NCBI GenBank assembly: GCA_964035575.1
Contig: OZ037931.1
Coordinates: 1,001,567-1,065,566, forward strand
From: Rhynchopus sp. YZ270_cl-10
Lineage: Eukaryota; Euglenozoa; Diplonemea; Diplonemida; Diplonemidae
Reading direction: 5' to 3'
DNA: 64,000 nt
Every line of letters starts with the position of its first letter. The first letter of the stretch is position 1. The notes below the pieces were generated by a model that did no database searches, was not told the DNA's origin, and was given only the letters and a program-made list of their open reading frames with translations. Both the position numbers and the translations under genes were made by a program. Of this stretch, positions 34,676 through 44,552 are shown in pieces.

Positions 34676-37600
34676 GTGAACAACAACAACAACTACAACA
34701 ACGGTGGCAGACACTGGATGCGTGGGCGGACACTAGATGTGCGGGCGGACAGCATCAGCAGCAACAACAGCAACTACAACAACAGTGGCAGACAGTGGAT
34801 GCGCGGGCGGACACTAGATGTGCGGGCGGGCAGCATCAGCAGCAACAACAACAACAACTACAACAACAGTGGCAGACAGTGGATGCGCGGGTGGACACTA
34901 GATGTGCGGGCGGACAGCATCAGCAGCAACAACAGCAACTACAACAACGGTGGCAGACAGCGGATGCGCGGGCGGACACAGGATGTGCGGGCGGACAGTA
35001 TCAGCAGCAACAACAGCAACTACAACAACAACCGTAACACCAGCAACAACAACAGCATCAGCAGCACCTGCAGCAGCACCGACAGCAACAGCAACAGCAG
35101 CAGCAGCAACTGCAGCAACAACACTGTAGGTGGGGGTGAGCGAGGTATGCTGGTGTTCGGGACCAGCCTTGCGGGGCGAGAAGGACAGAGTTACTGTGTG
35201 ACGTTACGGGTGTGGGGGACCTTTATCACCCCCAATGTTCACATGGGGCGTGCAGAACATGGGCTTGGGTTTGACTGGTGGAGCATCCTTTGGGAACGCC
35301 TTTCTTCTCTGCGCCGACCAGACCCCCGCTGGGTAGCCGAGGCACCTGAGTGGGGTGTGTTTGTGTCTTTCGCGGTCCTGGACATGTGGAAGGACAGACG
35401 CGCCCCTACCCTCAGTCACCTCATATTGTGGCTGGTGGGTAGGAGGGGGACCAGGAGGACGCGCCGAGGTCACAGGTCCTTGAACTGGACCAAGGCACAG
35501 GCGAGCAGGTTCCGTCGGCGCAAGGCGCCATGCAAGCGTCCGCCCTCTCAACTTTTCCGCAGGATAAGGGCAGCCGTTGTGAGAGTGGCTTTGCAGTGGG
35601 TGGCCATCTGGGCTCTGGTTTGCGTGGGGTATGAGCTTGGGAGATCGGCGCCACGGGCTTTGGGTTGTGCACTGATCCGGGACGCAGAGCTGCTGAGTGT
35701 GCTGCTGAGGAAGGGGCTCCTACAGGGCCGATACAGAGCACGTAGCGGGAGGCTGTGGTTGCGAGTACTTGCCAGCAGGGTGTGGGTTTTCATGCAGAGG
35801 TTGAGGCGACCGGCGGGGACAGGGGACGGGTGGGAGCTGTCACCTCAGAGCATAAGCCTGGGGCCCGGGGCGCTGGCAGGTGGAGCAGACGGGGACATCA
35901 ACCCGGAGGAGGCGGCAAACCTTGACGCATTCCTCGAGGTGCATGGGGGGAAGAGGGTGCCGAACGCAGCCAACGGCGAGTGCATGTACGTGGCCTTACT
36001 GGGTAAGAAGAACGCGCTGTACTTGGATGTCAGCAAAGCACGCACTGAGCTGGCTGACAGAGCGCGGGTCACGAAGGTGAAGACCGGTCTCAGACGCTAC
36101 TTCGAGACCGAGGCACAGCTGTCAAGCTTCATTGACGGCCTCACCAACCCTGAGGTGTGGGGCAACCACCTCACCCTACACCTGGCAGCAAATGCATGGT
36201 CCACCACGATAGCGGTAGTGCAGCCTGGGCCGAATCCAGTGGTGACGATCAACCCCGCAGCCTCATCGAAAGACTTGCGGACGCAGAAAGACCGCCGCGT
36301 CAGGGTAGTTTCACTCCTCAATAATCACTATGAGGAAGTGCAAATGGACCCAAAGAACGCCCTGGCAATGGTCCAGTCGGCCCCCTTCGCAGAGCTTGAC
36401 CCGAAAGGCCTAACAGCAACACCCATCCCTGCCATGACGAAGGAGTCGCCTTCTCCTCTGGGGGCTGATGCACCGAGGCTCTTCTGCCCTGTTCCGTGTT
36501 GCAACGGAAGCAGTCTACACCGTCCCCAGCCCTTCTCTGTTCCCGGCCTGCGCACACACATCGGTGCACACCTGTCTTCCGGCGACCACATCCCCCACGA
36601 CACCCTCAACAAGTTGGGGTTAGGACAGTGTGAAGCGTGTGGGGGGATACGGTCGGCATCGAAGGAGACATGTCTTCAGTGTGCGAAACTGGTAAAGGCG
36701 ATCGCAAAGCCCACACCCAGGGAACGCACCGCAGTGGAAAAGGCAGACGACGTTGACTTGCCGGAGTGGTGGGAGATAGCTCAAATCCCCATCAGGACAA
36801 CAGATGCGATCCCCACGAGCATCGACCGTCCAGCCGCTGTGGAGTTCACCCAGGCACTTGAGGATGTGGCCGCAGTTGGCGATGAGGCAAGCTGGAAACG
36901 TTTGTGCATGTTCGCGAAGCTGGTCCTACCGGCGAAGCGAGGTGGGAAGCACCTCAAGACGAAGGTGGCAGTCTTGCGGCAGAAGGATGTGGATGAGTGG
37001 AGAGAAGGTGAGATCGCAGCAATGTGGCGAGCAGCTGCGAATCGCACAGGCGGTACGAAGAAGGAGAAGGAGCGGAAGGAACCAACGTGGGAAGAAAGGG
37101 AGAAGGCGATGGTCCGGGAGGTGCGGAATGGGAGGATGGCAGCAGGGATGAGCCGCCTCCACAAGGGTGGGCTGGCAGAGCGTACTGAGGAATCCACAGA
37201 CATCCTCCGCAGAAAGCACCCCCATGAGGAACCCCAACCTGCCACTTCTCTGCCGGAAATTGCTTCCGAGCCGCTGAAGCCGATCGCCGCCCTCAAAGCC
37301 ATAAATAGCATGGCAAAGGGCTCTGCTCCAGGTCCCTTTGGTCTGCGCGGGGATCACCTCAAGGGGTGGATGGTCAAACACCCGGACCTGAACATCTTGC
37401 CACTGATGACGCAAGTCCTGGACCTGCTGCGACGCGGGAAAGCCCCCTCCGAGACAGCTATGTTCATGGCAGGAGCTACTCTGGTGGCGTTAAAGAAGGG
37501 TGACCAAGGCGACGTCCGCCCCATCTCTGCAGGCAACACACTTCGGCGAGTCGTGAGCAAGATCGAGGTGGCGTCTGTGAGGGAAAAGGCACGAGGAGTG

Positions 37601-40600
37601 CTGCTGCCAGGGAGACAAGTTGGGGTGGCGGTGGACGGTGGACTGGAAGCGGCGACAATGGTTGTGGCAGCATACGCAAAACGACACCAGGGGAGCGACA
37701 AAGTGATCGTACAGATTGACTACGAGAACGCATTCAACAGCATCTTTCGCAAGACTTTTCTGGAAGCCACAAGGAAATATCTCCCGTCCATTTCACCGTG
37801 GGTCGAATGGTGCTACAACTCCCACACCGGGCTAGTGTATGGTGACGAGATGATCCCATCCACCAGAGGCGCGCAGCAAGGCGACCCCGCAGGGCCCCTA
37901 CTCTTCTCCCTGGGGATCAAAGCACTGACAGACGAAGTGCGTGCAGTCCAGGGCATCGACTGTAGCATCTGGTACCTCGATGATGGGACGATCATGGGGA
38001 ACCCAGAGGCGGTGGCTCGAGCGCTGGAGTTAGTGAGGACACGCAGTGCGGAGCTGGGGCTGAAGGTGAAGCTGTCAAAGTGTGAAGTCATCGCCCTAGG
38101 ACAGCAGACTCCGTTGGACCTGGACAGAGCTGGCCTCCCCGTGTGCAGCCACACCACTGACTTGGCGGAGACTTGCTCAGCCTGTGAAGGAAAAGTGATG
38201 AGCGTGAAGTATGGAGGCTTTGCGTTCCTGGGGGCGCCAATCGGGGACGACGAGTACTGCGAAGCGTACATGGAGAAGAAGGTGGAGGAATTCGCGGTGC
38301 AACTGCGTCTGCTGCAGAAGGTGTCTGACTCGCAGGCTGGACTGACATTACTCCGTCAGTGCGAGGGGTTTGCACGCATGGTTTTCTACATGAGAGCCAT
38401 TGGTCACGCGTGCACCCACAAGTACCTCAGCCAGTACGACAAGGAGGTAGACGCTGCCCTGGCCGCGCTTTTTGGTGATGAGGATGGAGGCCTGCCGGAA
38501 GAAGCACGGAGACAGGCCGCACTGCCATGTAGGGTAGGGGGCATGGGCGTGCGCCGCATCCGCGACCACTGGACTGCAGCAGCCATGGGAGCAAGGAGCG
38601 GCCTGCACCAACTGTGCACCGAACTGGACCCCAGCTTCACCTGGGACGCCGAAGGATGGGAACGGACGGCAACGCTGTACAACGAGCAAGTGGCTGAAGG
38701 TGCTAGGATTGACCCCAAGCTGCAGCCAGCCGTCCCCCTGCGTCAACGTGATCTGTCTGCAGGGATCCTGGAGGAACAATTGCGGGACCTCTTCGTCAAG
38801 GGTGATGCGTACGACAAGGCGCGTCTCAATTCTCTGGCCCTCCCCCAAGCAGGGTCCTGGCTTACTGCACCCCCCACCTGGGAGCACTACATCCCTCCGA
38901 TTGCATTCAAGGCCGCAGCCAGACTCCGCCTCCACCTCCCCATATACGCGGAGGGTGTCTCATGCAGGCAATGCAACCAGCCCATGGACACCAGGGGGGA
39001 CCACATCTTCGCCTGCAGAATGGGTGGGCATCGTATACTGCGACATAACTCAGTACGCGATTATGTGTATGGAGCAGCAAATGAGGCAGGTCTGAGCCCC
39101 ATCCTGGAACCCAACCACCTCATCCTGGGCAACAACAAGCCCGCTGACATTCTGCTGTCCACAGGGGTCGGGGAGTCGAGAGGACGAGCTATCGATGTGA
39201 CTGTGTGGACGCCGACGTCAGCGTCGATGGTGCAGGGTGCCGCAGTCGCGAAGGGGTACGCGGCGACGAAGGCGGAAACTGCCAAGAGGAAGAAGCATGG
39301 TGACGCGTGTGCGGCGGAGCGGCTGGCGTTCACACCCTTCGCCCTGGAGACCACAGGAGGTCTGGGACCCGCGGCGGCGTCGATATGGCAGCAGATGCTC
39401 CGTTTCGCAGCGGACAGGAAGCTTGGGAACAGAGTGGAGATGTCACAGAGGTGGAATTGGGGGCTAGGGACGACGCTGCAGCGACAGATCGGGAAGGCCG
39501 CGACGGATCGAGGGTCTCTGACTGGTTGCCTGAGGGGTCCTCTGCGAGAGCGTGTGGACTTAGATCCCACCGTCGACCCGGAAGAGGGGGACTTGATACG
39601 CTTGCCCCCCGACCATCTACCTAACCTGGAAGTGACAGACGACCACCAGGGAGACATCAGGGTGAGTGCGGAGGAGGAGCCAGAGACAGGCAACGAGAAG
39701 GAAACGGCGCCAGAGACAGCAGCACAGGACCCAACCCCCCACAGCGAACTGGAGGCCAACTTGGTGAAGTGGGGGCTGTCCCGACCGCAGGTGCCCGTGC
39801 CGTTCCGAGTAGGAGACTGTGCGTTCGACGCAGTGTGCTGGTCAGTGCGGAGCTGGAAGGTGGTGACATCGTCGACCCTTCGGTCCCTGGCGGTGGAGAG
39901 AGTGAAGAGAGATGCTGACCTGGCGAGAAATGCGATGCCCGACCTCGCGACCTGGGTGCGATGGATGAGCCTGGCAGGGAACAGGGATCGCAGGTCGTGG
40001 GCGGACCAGACAGCACTGGCGGGTCTGGCACGGGCTTTGCAGGTAGTCATTGTGGCGGTCGTGTCATCGGACTCTAAGGTGCACATCCATAGACCAGCCA
40101 GCAAGTCGAACGGGGCCGTAGCAGTGCTGCACACAGGAGCTCACGAGGCTGGCCACTTCTCGCCGTTATGCATGACAGACAACACGTTTGCATATCTGCG
40201 AAGCCTTGCCCCCGACACCCCCCTTCCAGAGATGCAGTGCCACAGCACCGGAGCGCTGTCACGGATGGAGGAGCGCCCGGGGAGACAGGGGGAATTGCTC
40301 ACGTGCGAAAACTGCGCACTCATCACCGAATGTAGTGTCCCCCACTGGTTTTGTAGTTCCTGCGAGCGCACATGGTGTGAGGGATGTGGGAGCGCCAACG
40401 CAAAGTGTGTGCTGAGGGCAAAGCCAGTTCAGCCAGTTCAGCCAGTTCAGCCGACAACATCGCAGACAGTGGGAGGTAGCTACTACAACAGCAACCCAGC
40501 TCCCCCACAGGACGCGGCAACGGAGGTGAAGGAGGAGGTTATGGATGAGGAGGATTCCGCCGACTGCGCCGACCACGACACCACCATGGACAACAACACC

Positions 40601-41137
40601 GCAACCGCAGCAGAATCCTTCGTCTGGGGGCCATCAGAGCAGAGCTACAACACCACACCAACAGCTCTGACTGGTGACCACCACTTGGGTTCAGCGAAGA
40701 CTGGTGGATGGACGGCTAAGTCCCACGCGGAAAGAAGGACGAAGCTGACCACCCTTGGGACTTCGCGGCGGGCGCAGGGGAACCACACTCGTCGCTCCGG
40801 TGTAGTGGAGGACAGGTCTGCGGAGACCACAGCAAGGCGGCCTTCTCCCCCTATCTCGCGAGGGTCGGATGTGGAGGCGAAAGGGTTAGTCCCACACAGC
40901 CAGAAGGAAGGGGACAGGGTGCCGAGAAATGTCGAAGAGTGGGCGGACTGCTTCTTCCCCAGGGGAGGGACCAGGCGAGAGGGAATGACTCCCTTGGCAC
41001 CGGAGGTGGCGTACGAGGCGCTGGACGCGTGGTGGGATCAGCGGGAGGAGCTGGGGCGCGTCGGAGGACGGCAGACGAGTCAGTACGGGGCGCTTAGGGC
41101 GGTCCTGGTGCTGATGATGGAGGCGACCTTCAAATAG
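34676..41137 (+). CDS. LINE polyprotein: OTU, zinc fingers, RT, RLE, second OTU-like domain, Cys-rich finger
   Basis: Up to 2153 codons; numbering here is from the GTG at 34676, and the first ATG is 34718. After the repeat-rich start, an OTU domain has its nucleophile in ANGECMYVALL (Cys436), a WGNHLTLHLAANAW segment and His551. A C2H2 finger (from Cys604, ending THIGAH) and a CEACG...CLQC pair follow. The reverse transcriptase shows motif A QIDYENAFNSI (Asp1015), motif B RGAQQGDPAGPLLFSL and motif C WYLDDG (Asp1102-1103). The endonuclease has CRQCNQPMDTRGDHIFAC (from Cys1430), a KPADI Asp1491 and AIDVTV Asp1507. A second OTU-like domain has VGDCAFDAVCW (Cys1715), WADQTALAGLARAL and AGHFSPL (His1827). 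A Cys-rich finger (from about Cys1877: CENC...FCSSC...WCEGCG) precedes a disordered tail. It is presumably translated whole and perhaps self-processed by the OTU domains; the latter is inference. Confidence 0.9.
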   Translation: MNNNNNYNNGGRHWMRGRTLDVRADSISSNNSNYNNSGRQWMRGRTLDVRAGSISSNNNNNYNNSGRQWMRGWTLDVRADSISSNNSNYNNGGRQRMRGRTQDVRADSISSNNSNYNNNRNTSNNNSISSTCSSTDSNSNSSSSNCSNNTVGGGERGMLVFGTSLAGREGQSYCVTLRVWGTFITPNVHMGRAEHGLGFDWWSILWERLSSLRRPDPRWVAEAPEWGVFVSFAVLDMWKDRRAPTLSHLILWLVGRRGTRRTRRGHRSLNWTKAQASRFRRRKAPCKRPPSQLFRRIRAAVVRVALQWVAIWALVCVGYELGRSAPRALGCALIRDAELLSVLLRKGLLQGRYRARSGRLWLRVLASRVWVFMQRLRRPAGTGDGWELSPQSISLGPGALAGGADGDINPEEAANLDAFLEVHGGKRVPNAANGECMYVALLGKKNALYLDVSKARTELADRARVTKVKTGLRRYFETEAQLSSFIDGLTNPEVWGNHLTLHLAANAWSTTIAVVQPGPNPVVTINPAASSKDLRTQKDRRVRVVSLLNNHYEEVQMDPKNALAMVQSAPFAELDPKGLTATPIPAMTKESPSPLGADAPRLFCPVPCCNGSSLHRPQPFSVPGLRTHIGAHLSSGDHIPHDTLNKLGLGQCEACGGIRSASKETCLQCAKLVKAIAKPTPRERTAVEKADDVDLPEWWEIAQIPIRTTDAIPTSIDRPAAVEFTQALEDVAAVGDEASWKRLCMFAKLVLPAKRGGKHLKTKVAVLRQKDVDEWREGEIAAMWRAAANRTGGTKKEKERKEPTWEEREKAMVREVRNGRMAAGMSRLHKGGLAERTEESTDILRRKHPHEEPQPATSLPEIASEPLKPIAALKAINSMAKGSAPGPFGLRGDHLKGWMVKHPDLNILPLMTQVLDLLRRGKAPSETAMFMAGATLVALKKGDQGDVRPISAGNTLRRVVSKIEVASVREKARGVLLPGRQVGVAVDGGLEAATMVVAAYAKRHQGSDKVIVQIDYENAFNSIFRKTFLEATRKYLPSISPWVEWCYNSHTGLVYGDEMIPSTRGAQQGDPAGPLLFSLGIKALTDEVRAVQGIDCSIWYLDDGTIMGNPEAVARALELVRTRSAELGLKVKLSKCEVIALGQQTPLDLDRAGLPVCSHTTDLAETCSACEGKVMSVKYGGFAFLGAPIGDDEYCEAYMEKKVEEFAVQLRLLQKVSDSQAGLTLLRQCEGFARMVFYMRAIGHACTHKYLSQYDKEVDAALAALFGDEDGGLPEEARRQAALPCRVGGMGVRRIRDHWTAAAMGARSGLHQLCTELDPSFTWDAEGWERTATLYNEQVAEGARIDPKLQPAVPLRQRDLSAGILEEQLRDLFVKGDAYDKARLNSLALPQAGSWLTAPPTWEHYIPPIAFKAAARLRLHLPIYAEGVSCRQCNQPMDTRGDHIFACRMGGHRILRHNSVRDYVYGAANEAGLSPILEPNHLILGNNKPADILLSTGVGESRGRAIDVTVWTPTSASMVQGAAVAKGYAATKAETAKRKKHGDACAAERLAFTPFALETTGGLGPAAASIWQQMLRFAADRKLGNRVEMSQRWNWGLGTTLQRQIGKAATDRGSLTGCLRGPLRERVDLDPTVDPEEGDLIRLPPDHLPNLEVTDDHQGDIRVSAEEEPETGNEKETAPETAAQDPTPHSELEANLVKWGLSRPQVPVPFRVGDCAFDAVCWSVRSWKVVTSSTLRSLAVERVKRDADLARNAMPDLATWVRWMSLAGNRDRRSWADQTALAGLARALQVVIVAVVSSDSKVHIHRPASKSNGAVAVLHTGAHEAGHFSPLCMTDNTFAYLRSLAPDTPLPEMQCHSTGALSRMEERPGRQGELLTCENCALITECSVPHWFCSSCERTWCEGCGSANAKCVLRAKPVQPVQPVQPTTSQTVGGSYYNSNPAPPQDAATEVKEEVMDEEDSADCADHDTTMDNNTATAAESFVWGPSEQSYNTTPTALTGDHHLGSAKTGGWTAKSHAERRTKLTTLGTSRRAQGNHTRRSGVVEDRSAETTARRPSPPISRGSDVEAKGLVPHSQKEGDRVPRNVEEWADCFFPRGGTRREGMTPLAPEVAYEALDAWWDQREELGRVGGRQTSQYGALRAVLVLMMEATFK
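34700..35040 (+). repeat. About 80-bp tandem repeat at start of LINE ORF
   Basis: Four imperfect copies of a unit containing GGATGCGCGGGCGGACAC and AGCATCAGCAGCAACAAC, starting near 34718, 34797, 34879 and 34960. They encode repeated WMRGRTLDVRA plus Asn/Ser/Tyr-rich linkers; the alternative frame is Gln-rich. They may be promoter monomers, an RNA-binding low-complexity tail, or both. Confidence 0.75.
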
Positions 41138-41959
41138 AAGGGCCTCGCGATTGGTTGTGATTGTGGTTTATGTGGGCACTGTTGCCCTTCCCTTCTCTGT
41201 TATTTTCCCCCACCCCAACTTTTGTGTGTAGCAACACCTGTTTAGTTCCCTGTTTCCTTTTTACCCCCAACCCCTCCCATTAGATACATGTGTGTAATCC
41301 CCCTGGTGTCAAGCCCCTTGTATGTAAATTCCAAATCTTCCCCCTCACAGAAAACGTCAGGAGTAAGCCAAGGAGGCGGTTTGTCTGTGGGCGTCGGCCT
41401 AGGAGTAAGCGACGGAGATTTTTTCCCCCACCCCATCCCCTACGAGTTCCATGGGGGGTCGCTACTGGCGTTAATCATCCAAACAAAAAAGACTACAAGA
41501 GACAAAACAAAAGTAACAAGAAAGGAACTTCGTATTGTAAAAAGAAAGCCCCATCCCGCCCCTTCCTCCCCTCCAGAACCAGCTGGGCACCAATACTGGA
41601 AATACAGCAAAACCACACAGACTGGACAGTCTATATTCACCCCTGCCTCTCCCGTGTTAATGTTCACCCCTCCTTTATCCCAAATTGTCATAGAGCTAAA
41701 TATAGTTGTATGCCTCGCTTCGCTCGGCAAACAACGATACATAATAGGGCGACATGCTGATGACAAATATCTCCCTCGTTTAATTCACTTTTGTGCCTCG
41801 TTCTAACTAAACCGGCACATGTACTGATTGTAAGACTTTTGGCCCTCGCTTCGCTCGGACCAAGCGCCTTTCATGTGCATTATAAACGTACCCCCCTTGC
41901 CCTGTCCAGTTTGATGTGGAACAAAAAAAAGTCGAGCCTAGGGCTAAGTTGAACAACAC

Positions 41960-42011
<52 letters not shown>
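41138..42011 (+). other. LINE 3' UTR and 51-nt poly(A)
   Basis: The 3' UTR runs to GAACAACACC at 41960, followed by A51 (41961-42011). Its last 175 nt recur, with modest divergence, at 58098-58279, also followed by an A-run. This confirms it as the mobilised 3' end. It contains two copies of CCTCGCTTCGCTCGG (near 41713 and 41845). Confidence 0.85.
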
Positions 42012-42015
<4 letters not shown>

Positions 42016-42101
42016 GCACAGCATCCTTGCACAGCATCCTTGCAGGTATCTAAGGTGCACAGGGTGCCTGAAAACCCACTGCACGAAACTCTCCCGAAAC
42101 C
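42012..42101. repeat. 90-bp direct repeat, right copy (candidate target-site duplication)
   Basis: Identical to 32105-32194 and directly adjoining the 51-nt poly(A). The sequence after 42101 carries more copies of GGTGCACAGGGTGC, a motif also present inside the 90-bp repeat, so this looks like the natural continuation of the pre-insertion locus. Confidence 0.75.
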
Positions 42102-42315
42102 CCCCGGAACTGGATTTTGAAAAGGTGCACAGGGTGCTTTTGGCCCCCGAGAAAGGGTGCACAGGGTGCCTTTTTTGGTCCCGAAAAAGGGTGCACAGGG
42201 TGCCCTTGAGATTGGCACCCTATGACTTTCACAGGCAAAACTTTTTTTTTTGCTTGAAAACTTTTCACCTTTCACGTGTATGGAGCCTCTGACCAAGGAA
42301 AACATATTCTGAGGG
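42102..42315. repeat. Dispersed GGTGCACAGGGTGC repeats
   Basis: Downstream of the LINE, the motif GGTGCACAGGGTGC occurs several times about 25-40 bp apart, separated by A/G-rich spacers. The same motif is in the 90-bp duplicated flank. No gene is seen. Confidence 0.7.
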
Positions 42316-42790
42316 CAGTACACAGTACACAGTACACAGTACACAGTACACAGTACACAGTACACAGTACACAGTACACAGTACACAGTACACAGTACAC
42401 AGTACACAGTACACAGTACACAGTACACAGTACACAGTACACAGTACACAGTACACAGTACACAGTACACAGTACACAGTACACAGTACACAGTACACAG
42501 TACACAGTACACAGTACACAGTACACAGTACACAGTACACAGTACACAGTACACAGTACACAGTACACAGTACACAGTACACAGTACACAGTACACAGTA
42601 CACAGTACACAGTACACAGTACACAGTACACAGTACACAGTACACAGTACACAGTACACAGTACACAGTACACAGTACACAGTACACAGTACACAGTACA
42701 CAGTACACAGTACACAGTACACAGTACACAGTACACAGTACACAGTACACAGTACACAGTACACAGTACACAGTACACAGTACACAGTAC
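42316..42790. repeat. 7-bp microsatellite, about 67 copies
   Basis: The unit CAGTACA repeats without visible change for about 470 bp. It keeps several frames open on both strands and produces spurious repeat ORFs. Confidence 0.95.
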
Positions 42791-43019
42791 AGTACACCCT
42801 CCGTCAGCAGGGAAGCATAGTATTACAGTGAGGACTAGTACAACACAAACCACTTTAGTAGCCCAAGAACCTCACATAAAGCAGAAACTCACTAAAGCAA
42901 TATACACAGTATACAGTATACACAAGAAAAAAAGCCATCTCTCAGGGAAGCATGGTGGTGCAACAACACATGGCCACATATGCCCACCCACAAAGCACCA
43001 ACCAGCAGGCGCAACAAAA

Positions 43020-43451
43020 AACCCGCACAACCACACCAACCAGATAACGCAACCTGCAGATTCCCGCGGGTTTGCGGGTTTGCACACCTGCACCCACCCG
43101 CCAGCTTATCGACCACACCAACCAGATAAAGTGCCTGAACCCCGAGAACCCTATCAACCACACCAGCCGGATAACGCAACCTAGAACCCGCAAACCCGCG
43201 CACCCGCACCAACCACGAGCCGGATACCGTAACCTAGAACCAGCAGGTTCCCGCGCACCCGCACCCACCAGCCAGCTTATCGACCACACGAACCAGATAA
43301 CGTTGCCCGAACCCCGCGCACCCGCACAACCACACCAGCCGGATAACGCAACCTAGAACCCGCAAACCCGCAAACCCGCAAACCCGTAAACCCGCAAACC
43401 CGCAAACCCGCAAACCCGCAAACCCGCAAACCCGCAAACCCGCAAACCCGC
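43020..43451. repeat. Degenerate about 160-bp repeats ending in a short AAACCCGC block
   Basis: Diverged copies share the segments CCAGCTTATCGACCACAC, CCGGATAACGCAACCTAGAA and CGCACCCGCAC. The block ends in about 12 copies of AAACCCGC (about 43352-43451, one copy AAACCCGT), the unit of the large array at 46956. It may be an older, decayed relative of that array. Confidence 0.75.
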
Positions 43452-43662
43452 ACTAGAAGAAAGCTCGCTAAAATGTAGGAGGCTGGTGTGGTTGTGAACA
43501 GAATTTTTTTTTTATTGTATGAAGGTTTTGCATTTTTACAAATGTGAAAGCCGAAAAAATTGAATAGAAAAATGAATTGAACTTGGCTCACCCCTCATTT
43601 CTCTTTTCATAGCATTTGTGTACTCACACACCAAAAACAGGTGAACTATTTCTCAAGAAACT

Positions 43663-44227
43663 ATGAACACCATGAAGATTAAGCGGAAGCCAGTGCCCTT
43701 TGTGCAGAAGAAAGATGCACCAAGCATGTTGCCGGTGTTCAATGTGCAGGATCAAGCTCCTCATGAGAGTGAGGAATTGCCACCAATTCCAGTGTGCTCC
43801 CAGAAGAAGGAGACAGTACTAACGAAGGTACAGGAGCAAGGCGTTAAAACAGAGGAGCAAACTCAGAAGGAATCTGTGCTTCCGTCAGAACAGGCCGCAG
43901 CATTGGAAATTCCTGTTTCTGCAGAAAGCTTTTCCTCAGTGACTGAAGAGCTGAAAGAGGTGAAACAGACTGTCTCAGATCTCAAGAAACAGCTGAACGA
44001 AGTGTTCCTTCTGTGTCAGGACATGAAAAAGGTATGTATCAACTTTTCAAGTATCACTTTCAACAACTGAAACTCAACAGGAGCTAGACAGAAAGAGAAA
44101 GCGCGAAGCAGCAGAAGACGAAAAAATGGAAAAGACGTGTTATGCTCACGAATGCTCTAGTACTTGGAGGGGAAGGGAATTTCAACACAAAGGTGCTCTT
44201 TTCCAGCACAATAAAGCACATCATTAG
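43663..44227 (+). CDS. Small single zinc-finger protein (two exons)
   Basis: Exons 43663-44031 and 44081-44227 flank a 49-nt GTATGT...ACAG intron in phase 0; the protein is 171 aa. The N-terminal half is polar and Pro/Glu/Gln-rich. A coiled-coil heptad region (SVTEELKEVKQTVSDLKKQL) spans the end of exon 1, and a basic KRKRE patch opens exon 2. A C2H2-like finger (CYAHEC...HKGALFQHNKAHH) closes the protein. Codon use is AT-richer than in the 1-31 kb genes. Function unknown; possibly a DNA-binding protein with self-association. Confidence 0.7.
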
Positions 44228-44552
44228 AGAATAATTTATTTTTTTTTCGTTTGGGGGTATTTCTTATCGCAGAGAATGTGCAAATTACTTCTTCCTGCGC
44301 AAAAATATGGGTTCCCCTTTTTTATATGCACATGCAGATTGGTTTTAATTTTGTCAAAATTTTCAAGATCATTTTTTAATTATTTTTTTTTGAAAACTTA
44401 GTTGTGAGACTTTTTTATTTTCCTTCTTGAAAACGCAAAACTTTCTCCCACCCACCATTTTATATTTTCTACAATACAATTTCTAGCAATTTATCACAAC
44501 TATTCAAAACTAACATAACAGTGGTCTGGGTACTTTACTTTTTGCAAAAAAA

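Larger units (their letters stand above)
32195..42011 (+). mobile_element. Full-length-looking LINE with restriction-like endonuclease and two OTU-like domains
   Basis: A non-LTR retrotransposon of about 9.8 kb, bounded by the 90-bp direct repeat and ending in A51. Parts: 5' leader 32195-34675, one very long ORF to 41137, 3' UTR 41138-41960, poly(A) 41961-42011. The order RT then C-terminal restriction-like endonuclease, with upstream zinc fingers, places it in the R2/CRE/NeSL/Utopia-type assemblage. Some elements of that assemblage are known to carry cysteine protease domains. The exact clade cannot be set by eye. The ORF has no internal stop, the catalytic residues look intact and the flanking repeats are identical, so insertion is likely recent. 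Confidence 0.88.

Noticed and set aside
42265-43184. Repeat ORFs VLCTVYC and HSTQYTV
   Set aside because: Artefact of the 7-bp CAGTACA microsatellite.
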